Shown piece by piece: positions 1-7,192 of a DNA stretch of 17,659 nt. The stretch spans positions 1-17,659 of the forward strand of contig JANBPK010000309.1 in assembly GCA_027579435.1 (NCBI GenBank). Direction: 5' to 3'. A program made the position numbers and the translations under genes. This DNA comes from Candolleomyces eurysporus (taxonomy: Eukaryota > Basidiomycota > Agaricomycetes > Agaricales > Psathyrellaceae). Positions within the stretch are counted from its first letter, which is position 1, and every line of letters begins with the position of its first letter. Below the pieces are notes generated by a model. The model was not told the origin of the DNA. It did not search any database and was given only the letters and a program-made list of their open reading frames with translations.

Positions 1-461
1 AAGCGCACAAGAATTGGACTAAAGCGGTGGGGGAAGGAAACACGAGGCCTCTGATGTCGAGATCATCGATGCGCTCGGAGAACACGGTGGATACCGCTGA
101 AAGCAGATAAGGGGGGCAAACACGTTGAGCAAGGTTTGATACGAATGGAGTGAAGATTGGGGAGGCTGATCGAGGCGAAGCCAGCGATGTGGTAGGGGGT
201 CAAGGTGGCATCCAGCTGAAGGCGCCGGACGCAGCGGATGAATGTGGGGGGGACCCTGCCGCGGGTGAGGTCGATGAATTTCTGGTAGCGTGCATAGCGA
301 CTTGTCAGTCTATATCCAGTGACATCGATGTCTCTGAATAGCCATTGGCGGCATATGGCTACCCAATCCCGACGAACCAGGCTACACCGAGTAAGTGCCG
401 GGAAGTCGTTTCGGAGATGTGATAAGATTATTTCTATGATCTCGAGAGGAGCTTCACTCAT
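1..461 (-). CDS. F-box-like protein, two exons visible, cut by left edge
   Basis: Predicted SCF-type ubiquitin-ligase adaptor; the target is unknown. Coding is join(461..143, 96..<1) on the minus strand. The start at 461 (MSEAPLEIIEIILSHL) puts the F-box at residues 1-48, with the family pattern of LTRCSLVRRDW followed by a CRQWLF segment. After it comes the PPTFIRCVRRLQLD block and a leucine-rich stretch (SLPNLHSI). The straight frame stops at 63-65. A 46-nt intron at 97-142 (5' GTATCA, branch-like GCTCAAC, pyrimidine tract, CAG end) restores an open frame that reads ERIDDLDIRGLVFPSP and runs out of the window, which fits this family. An in-frame ATG at 614 exists, but a TATA-like box at 575-581 lies downstream of it, so 461 is preferred. 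The gene is related in style to the next gene (784-2215) and lies downstream of it on the same strand. The F-box family call is firm; the full length cannot be seen. Confidence 0.75.
97..142 (-). other. Intron 1 of the left-edge F-box gene
   Basis: A 46-nt GT..AG intron on the minus strand: GTATCA donor, branch-like CTCAAC, C/T-rich tract, TTTCAG acceptor. The length is 3n+1, exactly what is needed to move from the F-box frame into the downstream leucine-rich frame. Confidence 0.75.
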
Positions 462-783
462 CGTTGAAGGAGGAAAAAGTGGAGGTGGTCGTACTTTAGA
501 GGCGAGTGGGAACGGTGGGGATGATGGTGAGTTGGCAGAAAATGTGTGCGGCGTTATCAGGCTCGGCTTCAACGTTTTATAGATGAATGCTAGGCTGGAG
601 CATGACGTGAACATGGGTCACGAGCTCGAACGAGCCTGAGCCGTTATTAGCCGTTGGAAGGGTTGTCCATTTGGGGATGAGCTTGGTTCCGGGCGGGAAG
701 AAGTCGTGAAATGCGAAAGGTGGAAGAAAGGAAAGTAACAAAAAGTGGAAATGTGGCTCTTGGTCTTATGACTATTCGTTAGC
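462..783. other. Intergenic region between two F-box genes
   Basis: This stretch holds the 5' leader and TATA-like box of the left-edge gene and the 3' flank of the 784-2215 gene. I see no other gene, RNA or repeat in it. Confidence 0.5.
575..581 (-). promoter_or_regulatory. TATA-like box of the left-edge F-box gene
   Basis: TATAAAA reads on the minus strand here, about 115 nt upstream of the chosen ATG at 461. The spacing fits a basidiomycete core promoter with a moderate 5' leader. Confidence 0.45.
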
Positions 784-2215
784 TTAAAATAACGCATTTA
801 GAGTCAGGTCTTGACTTGTGTCTACAACTTGCAGCGTAACCGAGCCTTGAGCGAGAGTAAGTGGAAAAGCCATTTCCAAAAATGTCGACGTCATTGCTTC
901 GAAACAGAGAGCGTCACGGTAAGGTTTGGGGGGGCGGAATACGACATGCCGAATTATCGCTTCGGAGTGATTGGGGACAGTCCAGGTTGCGCGGTGTCGG
1001 AATATGTTCTTCACATGTGAAAGATATGGTATGAAGGTTTGGGAATGGATGCTGCAACTGCGATAACGTTTTGTCGAGATCCGTAAATCGAATGCGATGC
1101 AATGTCTCCAGCGGATATAAGGATCCGAAGTGGCCTGTTTCCGAGGGGACGAAAAAGTTGAAGATTAGTTCTTGAAGTAGTGGTGCTTGAGCTTGAAATA
1201 GCTCTTTGGAGAGCGCGGGGATAACTGGTAAATCAACGACAGAAAAATGCCCCGTGGAACTGGAGTCGTCGTCTCGAAATTCACTCTCCCTGCTGGCCAT
1301 CTGGTCGCTGGAGACCGGGATCCCTAGTTTCAATGTCCTAAGCCGTGGAAACGAGAATCCCGGATTTCCAAGCCCTGTCGGGTTTCGGGCGGATATGTCA
1401 GTACATATCTCAAAACTCAGACCGGAACACACACCGTTCAACACGGAAAAGGGTCGAATATCAAGCTCCAGCTCTTCGAGATAAGGCGAAACGGATTCCA
1501 TAAGCGCCTGGATACGGTCTGGTTGCGTCACGACCCCCAAGAGCCTCAGGGTCTGTAAAGTCTTCTGGGACCGGAGTTGATCAGCCAACCAATGGAGGAA
1601 GGTTTCCTCGAATGTTGCTCCGAGATTCATCGAAAGGCAGAGCGACTTCAGAGGAGGTAATATCCAATGACGTTCCTCTATCTCTCGATGAGCGTCCATC
1701 CAGACCGCAAGCGACCTAGCATCGCCTACTGCCAACTTCTGGAGTTCACGAAATGAACAGATGAAGTCCGCCAACGTCCTCCGCATGATAAAGGCAGCAC
1801 CCGCGATATCGAGGTGAATAAGTTGCGGAAATCGCTTGGAAATCGCTTTAAAGTAGTCGGAGCTTGGTCCCAATTCCTTCGTTTGGTATTTGACCGATAG
1901 GGAGTATAACTTGACCAGTTTGCCTGAATCAAGTGCTTCGATGTCTTCCGGCTCCAAACGGTCATCGAGTGTGATGTGTTCGACGTAGGGGACGAATGTA
2001 GGTATGACGGGTGCTGCAAGAAGCTCCACAAATTCATGGAAGCGTTCCTTGCCTTGCGGGGAAGCGAATTCGAGGGCTTTGAAGATCCTAGGACGGCAGA
2101 ACAGCTGCCAGTCCTTGCAGACGAGACAGCATTTCAAAGCGTCGGAAAAGTTCCCCAAGAGGGATTCGAGAATGAGTTTCTGGAGGTCACTGTACAGAGC
2201 GATTTCGCCGTCCAT
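784..2215 (-). CDS. F-box-like leucine-rich protein, two exons
   Basis: Predicted SCF substrate adaptor. Coding is join(2215..1015, 959..784), 484 codons in the frame that runs back to 2293 but 458 residues from the first real ATG at 2215 (context AGCCATGG). The frame upstream of 2215 opens only with TTG, so it was not used. The F-box is at residues 1-50 (LQKLILESLLGNF, then ALKCCLVCKDWQLFCRPRIF). A VIPTFVPYVEHITLDD block follows, then repeated leucine-rich segments (LKSLCLSMNL, LQTLRLLGV, LEELELDI, LRTLKLGI). The straight frame ends at 914 with a poor tail, while the other frame down to 784 encodes a conserved-looking tail (VVFRPPKPYRDALCFEAMT). A 55-nt intron at 960-1014 (GTGAAG..GAAG) joins the two. 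This intron is the least certain part; a one-base frameshift is the alternative. Confidence 0.72.
960..1014 (-). other. Proposed intron in the second F-box gene
   Basis: A 55-nt (3n+1) GT..AG segment that joins the leucine-rich frame to the conserved C-terminal frame. The branch site is weak, and part of the segment (WTVPNHSEA in the downstream frame) itself looks protein-like, so the boundary could be elsewhere. Confidence 0.4.
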
Positions 2216-2763
2216 GGCTGTCTTGCTGGCCGGCAGGAACAAAGGGTGCTTAACCCCGAGTCTCGGCCGGTGCACCCACACCAGGGTTTTCAACGCAACG
2301 ATATCATGATGGGGAACTCACTCACGATGGTTTCAATTGGGTCTCAAAGCAGACCGAAGCAGGCATTATAAAAACACCGGTTCATCATGGTAATTCAGCG
2401 CAGTTTGAAGACCCGGGCCCAGCGGAAGTATTCGATGCTTATTAGTGCATTTACGTTACCACAATCCCCAAAATTTTCTTATTCAAATGTTTGATGATCA
2501 TGACTTGAAACGAGAGACATGGGACGTTTGTTGATTTCAAGTGATTAAGAGAGGAGTGCGAGTTTGAGGAAGGTTCGCGGCGTTTTAATTTCTCGCGACG
2601 CGATATTTGGTGTAATCCTCTCTTCCAAACACCGTTCGGGTTGTCGCCAAACGCAGGCTTGGTTTCCGTTCTTTACATGTCTCCACAACCGGCGCAGTCC
2701 CCGAAGGCGTTCAGATCTCAGATCTTCTACAGACTAGCTGATACACGTGCTCTAGTCTGCTCT
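2216..2763. other. Intergenic region, promoter side of the second F-box gene
   Basis: Apart from the TATA-like element near 2370 I see no gene, RNA or repeat here. It separates the short-helix F-box pair from the A/B array. Confidence 0.45.
2365..2374 (-). promoter_or_regulatory. TATA-like element upstream of the second F-box gene
   Basis: An AT-rich TTTATAAT reads on the minus strand about 150 nt upstream of the ATG at 2215. The plus strand also reads TATAAAAA, so direction is ambiguous, but no plus-strand gene follows. Confidence 0.35.
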
Positions 2764-3422
2764 CTAAAACATGAGATGCAGTTCCATCCTATCATCCACG
2801 AGACATTCAGCTAAAAGCGAAAAACTGCTTTTGTAGAACCGAAGAATTGGACATGACCCAACTCCTTCTTAATGTAGCTGTTTGGAAGAATTTGGAGGAG
2901 AGTTCGCCAAAGACTGGGGCTTTTCCCCAGAATTTGCATATCGATTTTTTTTGAATTCCTGATGGCTTTCGCTCAACGTCAAACCATAGCCTTTTGGGAT
3001 AAAGGCAATACCGATTTTCTGCAAGTAGCTTGCTGTTCGGAGGAGAGGGGTAAGTTGCCGGGAAGCATCTTGGTATGGATACCTGGACGATGATGCGGCT
3101 GGTTGGAGGTATCGTGGAGTCGAAATCAAATGTATCGCCCAAGGATGAGAGCACGAATATTCGGGAGAGGAGCTCTGGTGGCAATCGACGGATGGGAGAT
3201 CGAAGCCCGACTGTCCAAAGTCCCAAAAGCCTGTTAAACCTAAACAGCATGGGCTTCCAATTCTTGTAGATACGCTCGGGTAGTCTTGATCCTTGCCTTG
3301 AGGGATGAGAGCTCTCCTTTTTATTTCTCTTGTTTTGCCTCGGTAATCTCTAAAGAGGCGTCGAAGCCGAGCAATCCGTTGGATCTCGACATCTGGACAA
3401 TGTCTGGCAGTCTTGTAGCCAT
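2764..3422 (-). pseudogene. Family A F-box pseudogene (A0) with family B tail
   Basis: A broken copy of the family A F-box gene. It starts at ATG 3422 with the A-type N-terminus (PDIVQMSRSNGLL) and keeps most of the coil and the first half of the F-box (PIRRLPPELLSRIFVLSSLGD). Codon 34 is TAA, where A3 has TTC. Codons 61 and 63 are TAG and TAA, and a one-base insertion follows shortly after. Near 3075 the sequence jumps from the middle of the F-box to the A-type C-terminal region (ASRQLTPLLRTASYLQKI), a deletion of roughly 900 bp compared with A2/A3, and the frame shifts again. Near 2815 the A-type sequence is replaced by the end of family B (LVDDRMELHLMF, stop 2764-2766). It is therefore a deleted A/B chimera. 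No working protein is expected. Confidence 0.85.
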
Positions 3423-3775
3423 TTCAAAGTCTGTAAAGCCAGATTAAGATAATCTTTGTTTTTTTTTTTTGCCTCATACTCACTGTAGATTGCTGAAACT
3501 CTTCACTTGATTTTCACTTGAGTAGTAGTGGTAGGGTTGACATAGGTCGAGATGAAATTCAACCTGCTCGCATATCCCCACACCCGGTTAGGTTGTGCCT
3601 GCGTCTCGCATTCTGCATCCTGCGTGGACAAGGTGACCACTGCAATGTTCTACATTGTAGGCATTTGTATCTTTTACAGATAGAATAGTACGTATAAAGC
3701 TCCTGTCCGCTCAGTTCTGAATCATGGAGTTCCATCCTGTCATCCTTCGCAGACCGCCTCCATGGTAGCCCATTT
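3411..3775 (-). repeat. Copy 1 of the B-tail / spacer / A-head junction module
   Basis: From right to left this holds a family B tail, about 230 bp of spacer with shared blocks (CACTTGAGTAGTAGTGGTAG, CACACCCGGTT), the A leader intron and the A start codon. The same order is found at 4592-4980 (closest match) and at 6811-7290, where both flanking genes are near-complete. It marks an internally repeated tandem unit. Confidence 0.75.
3431..3483 (-). other. 5'-leader intron of A0 (conserved in family A)
   Basis: GTGAGTATGAGG donor, CTTAATCTGG branch region and CTTTACAG acceptor lie just upstream of the A0 ATG, matching the leader introns of A1 and A2. A run of T on the plus strand (about 3457-3470) lies inside it. 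Confidence 0.6.
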
Positions 3776-4408
3776 TTAATTTCCTCGTGGTCTGTACAAA
3801 AGATAGGTAATTTGCTTCCAAGGGAGTGGAAAACCGCGTGAAGATGTCCGAGTTGGAGTATACCAACGATTTATGTATCATTGGTGCGTGAATTGCAATA
3901 CAGTTTCCCTTTGAAGATCCGTGTTCATCGTAGATGAAAAGCTCTTTGAGGAGCGGCATCCAACGTGCACCTGGAAAGTTCAACAGGCTACAGGCCTGAG
4001 CGCCGTGCATGCCCCGTGCATGGGAGACCTGGGACGGAACCTAGACGATCCTGCAAGTGATTTAGATGCCGGCCACACATGTACAAGAGTAGAATTTCCG
4101 GGAGATGGCATTCCAGACCAAAGAGTGTCCGCGATGACCCAGCGATCCCAAATCTGCGGTAATCTTAAGTTTGGCAATATCCTTCCAGCACTCGCAGACC
4201 CGAACCAAGATACAACTTGTGGGCACGCCGGATTGGAGGTCAGCTTGCCCGCCACCGGGGAACTAGGAGAATTATGTATCTGCGGTGCACGCGAGAGACT
4301 AGTATATGTTTTCCCCAAGCAAGATATCACGAAATTCTGGGTATCTCGGGTGGCACCGGGCAGATGAGAACTAACTATGTTGTCCGCAGTCCCAGGTTCG
4401 ACCCCTTT
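3716..4408 (-). pseudogene. Family B F-box relic (B1)
   Basis: A degenerate, truncated copy of the family B gene at 7193-8761. One frame gives SCLGKTYTSLSRAP, then RLPQIWDRWVIADTL, matching the F-box of the intact gene. Another gives MPLLKELFIYDEHGSSKGNC and LVYSNSDIFTRFS, matching its middle. Several frameshifts separate these. Around 3776-3796 it jumps to a short piece of the B tail, so most of the leucine-rich half is missing. The N-terminal coil is also gone: similarity ends near 4408 inside the codons that precede the F-box. Confidence 0.8.
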
Positions 4409-4591
4409 AGAGCTGGTTGCATATCGATAGACCAGGATCCGCCGCGCTCCCTTTTGCTATTTGTTTAGCGGTGGAGCAGTGGCGCAGCAACCAAATAAAT
4501 TTGAGAGGGTTCTACAATGAGGGAGGTGGCAGTAAAGCGACAATCCAGCCCGTTTGGGCATCATGCATCATGTTTTATTTGTACGCTCCAC
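4409..4591. other. Unmatched spacer between relics
   Basis: This stretch has no match to families A, B or the Tim-like gene that I can see. It joins the broken end of B1 to an orphan A start. It may be filler captured during rearrangement, or the trace of a short insertion. Confidence 0.35.
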
Positions 4592-4980
4592 TAGTAGCCA
4601 TTTCAAAGCCTGTAAAGCCAGATTAAGAGATAATCTATGGGTTTTTTTCTGCCTTACACTGTAGATCGTTAAAACCTTTCACTTGAGTGGTAGTGGTAGG
4701 GATTGACATCGGCCGAGATGAAACTCAACATGCTCGCATAATCCCACACACCCGGTTGGCCATGGGTTGTGCCTGCGTCTCACGTTCTGCACTCTGCGTG
4801 GACAAGTTGACTACTGCAATGTTCGACATCGTAAGCGTTTATATTCTTTTACAGGTAGAATAATACACATAAAGTTCTTGTTTGCTTTCTAAACTCTGGA
4901 GTTCCATCCTATCATCCACGATACATTTAGCTCGAAGTTCTTCGCATCCCACCTTCATGTTTGCCCATTTTTAGCTGGGA
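4592..4980 (-). repeat. Copy 2 of the junction module with an orphan A start
   Basis: This nearly repeats 3411-3775. An A-type ATG at 4601 is followed by only two family codons (GCT ACT) before unrelated sequence, so the A gene body is lost. The leader intron acceptor CTTTACAG and the branch region CTTAATCTGG are retained, but the donor is altered (GTGTAAG). Confidence 0.75.
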
Positions 4981-5160
4981 TTGGAGGCTAGAAGAGGGAA
5001 TATCCTGGCCACAATATCAAAACCTTTCGAAGCAAAAATCACGCTCTATGAAATGTTCGATATAGCTTCTAATGACACGATGTGCTTCGGCCAAATGGTA
5101 CTCGAGAGAGGTGGTTCCACGACTTCCGCACGTCGGAGAAACTCTGTATGCATGATACCA
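4890..5160 (-). pseudogene. Family B C-terminal relic (B2)
   Basis: This aligns with the last about 90 codons of the intact B gene (7193-7470), including the IVDDRMEL segment and SYIEHFIERDFCFERF (intact gene: CYIERFIERGDLCFERP), but in shifted frames. It lies directly 3' of A1, so the uncorrected A1 frame reads into it. Confidence 0.8.
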
Positions 5161-5285
5161 GCTCCTAGCCCTACGAATATGAGATTCTCCGGATAGACTT
5201 GCCGCAGTTCTATTTAGGAGAGCTCGAGATGAGTCAATGCCATTGAATATTGAGAGTTGAACGGCTACACATGTACGTATACTAC

Positions 5286-6820
5286 CTAAGACATTTGAAG
5301 GTAAAATTCCATATTCAAATCGTTGGTAGTAAATCCAGACNAAAAAATCCCATAGGACTTGGACGCGATCTTGGGTGGACTGGCCAATAACAGCGTCAAT
5401 GGGCTCAGCAGGTGAGTCTTCTGGTGACCTTGTATTACGACTTGAAGAGTCTTCGCATTCCATGAAGCGGTCGATGTACCGGTCCAAGGTCACAAAATCC
5501 CTCACCGAGACTGCTTTTGGAGAATCGAGGACTTTGACGTACCCCAATTCTTTCGGGATGTAGCCGTTGGGGAGAATTTTGGAGGGAAGTTCGTGAAAGA
5601 CTGGAGCCGTTCCCCAAATATAGATAGACTTTGGCGTTTCCCGGGGCTGATAATTCAAGCCTTGACGGCCGAAGACAATGGCAATACGGATTCGCTGCAA
5701 GCAGCTTGATGTCTGTAGGAAAGGGGCGAGTTGCTGGGAGGCATGGTTGTAGGACTCAATGCTTGATGCTGTTCCCCACGGAATAATAAGGTCGAAGCGT
5801 TCGAGGAGAGGAGCGCGTAGGCAATGGAGTACAGGCTGTCGTCCTAAGAGGCTTAATCGGTCGTCATGGACCTCGAAGGTGCGCAGGTTGGATAAAGTGA
5901 TATGTGGACCGAGTAGGATTGACTCGGATTGCATGAGATGGAGGTATGTTAGATTCGGGAGTCCCTGGAGGACCTGTAAGACATTGGGAGCGATCTTTCC
6001 CGAATCGCTGAGGGGGTAAGATGGACCATAGGAGAAATAGGTAATTTGATCCCAGGGAAGAGTGAAACGACTGAGGACGTTTGTTGAGCAATGAAGGGAC
6101 AGCCTTTTCAGTTTTGGTGTGTTGAAGACGATGGGCGATGACGCCCAACTATCCCCATCGGAAATGAGAAGTTCTTCGAGCAGCGGCATATTTTGTGCAC
6201 CTTGTACGTCGCGTATCTTATCCACCGGCCCTGCAATTCTGAGACACGTATACTGTTCGGTGTGAAGCAGGGGTGCAAGGAATCTGGTGGAACGGGTGGA
6301 ACAGTAGTACACGCGGGTCAGATTCCTCCCGTAAAGGTTCAACATTGTTGGAAAGAGCTTTTCCAGCTTCCCTTCAATGCCTGCCTTAGAATACGAATTC
6401 AGAATCACCCAGTGGTCCCAGACCTGAGGGGTCCCTTTTGCTACATTCCTCCAATACTTGGACACCTGGACGATGATATGGCTGGTTGGAGTCATTGTGG
6501 GACTCCTGATCGTAGCCAAGTATAGATCGAACTTATCTCCCAAGCACGAGAGCACGAATATTTGGGAGAGGAGTTCTGGTGGCAATTGACGGATGGGCGA
6601 TCGAAGCGCTACTGTCCAGAGTCGTAAAGCCTTTTGGGTCCNAAAAAATGCGGGCGAGTCTGCGTCGGTTTGCTGGCTGAGCTTTGAGTCTCTTCTCTAG
6701 AAAAGAGAGTTTTGCCTTGCATTTCTCTTTTTCCGCCTCGACAACCTCTTTAGAGGCATCGAAGTCCCGCAATCCGGTGGATCGCGACATCTGGACGATA
6801 TCTGGCAGATTTGTCGCCAT
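5286..6820 (-). CDS. Family A F-box-like protein A1 (interrupted by two N bases)
   Basis: Predicted SCF adaptor of family A. From ATG 6820 (MATNLPDIVQMSRS) to TAG at 5286-5288 it is 1535 nt; skipping the two N positions gives 1533 nt and 510 residues. The coiled-coil is at about 24-68. The F-box is at about 75-140 (PIRQLPPELLSQIFVLSCLGD, then HIIVQVSKYWRNVAKGTPQVW). A leucine-rich body follows (LPNLTYLHL, TLSNLRTFEVHDDRLSLLGR), and then the C-terminal FVTLDRYIDRF motif. The N at 6642 follows CC and precedes six A; the N at 5341 precedes six A. At both, dropping the N restores alignment with A2 and A3 (tail reads SGFTTNDLNMEFYLQ). With the Ns kept, the 3' frame runs on into relic B2, which is unlikely to be real. 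The gene is probably intact in the organism. Confidence 0.8.
5341..5341. other. Ambiguous base N beside an A run, breaks A1
   Basis: This single N precedes six A. Compared with A2 and A3 the region is one base too long, so the N is probably a consensus placeholder rather than a real base. Confidence 0.7.
6642..6642. other. Ambiguous base N beside an A run, breaks A1
   Basis: This single N precedes six A, in the codons between coil and F-box. Removing it gives the continuous frame IFWTQKALRLWTVALRSP, parallel to VQARQALGLWTVALRSP in A3. Confidence 0.7.
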
Positions 6821-6828
6821 TTCACGAT

Positions 6829-6879
6829 CTATAGAGCTACATTAGAGATATGCCATGATCTCGTATCCCTCATACTCAC
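6829..6879 (-). other. 5'-leader intron of A1
   Basis: A 51-nt GT..AG segment: donor GTGAGTATGAGG, branch CTCTAAT, acceptor CTCTATAG, ending eight bases before the ATG. The same layout is seen upstream of A0, A2 and (with a changed donor) A3. Confidence 0.65.
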
Positions 6880-7192
6880 CGTAGATGGCTCAAACTTTCA
6901 CTTGAGAGGACAGCTTGGGGAAGGCGAGAGTAAAGAACAAACCCCAGCTGCAGGCGCTCGTAGTTGCCATGTTCGCAGATTCCGAGTGCGGCGCTCCCGT
7001 GCTTGCCGGAGCCGACCTGCACACCTCGCGTTCTCTGTATGGACAAGTCCGCACCATAACCCGCTGTCGCTTATGGCGCTTTGGTAATATACCATTACTT
7101 GTTTTCTCATCACTATCCGGTGCAATCGTCGACGTCGTGGGCATTTGTATCATTTACAGATCATAAACTTATACACATACTTTCGTCCGCTT
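6880..7192 (-). other. A1 promoter and B 3' flank
   Basis: This intergenic stretch contains the upstream region of A1 and the 3' flank of the B gene. The block around 7020-7080 (AAGTCCGCACCAT, CGCTTATGGC) matches the A3/Tim-like divergent promoter near 14140-14175, so a fragment of that promoter is conserved here without a Tim-like gene. No other gene is seen. Confidence 0.5.

Noticed and set aside
784..1014. Separate small gene on the minus strand
   Set aside because: It begins at GTG in the middle of the second F-box gene and is better read as that gene's last exon.
2216..2293. 26 extra N-terminal residues on the second F-box gene
   Set aside because: The codon at 2293 is TTG, not ATG. 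The first ATG is at 2215, in a strong context and directly before the F-box.
3457..3470. Run of T as a terminator or a functional tract
   Set aside because: It lies inside the A0 leader intron, and in related copies it is much shorter or absent, so it looks like drift in a homopolymer.
4388..4410. Possible tRNA T-arm (GGTTCGACCCC)
   Set aside because: Only the loop resembles a tRNA. The stem bases do not pair and no acceptor, D or anticodon arms surround it; the left part is family B relic sequence.
5017..5285. Extension of the A1 frame to 5017
   Set aside because: It depends on counting the N at 5341 as a real base. The extended part is family B relic sequence, and the corrected frame stops at 5286 with the normal family A tail.
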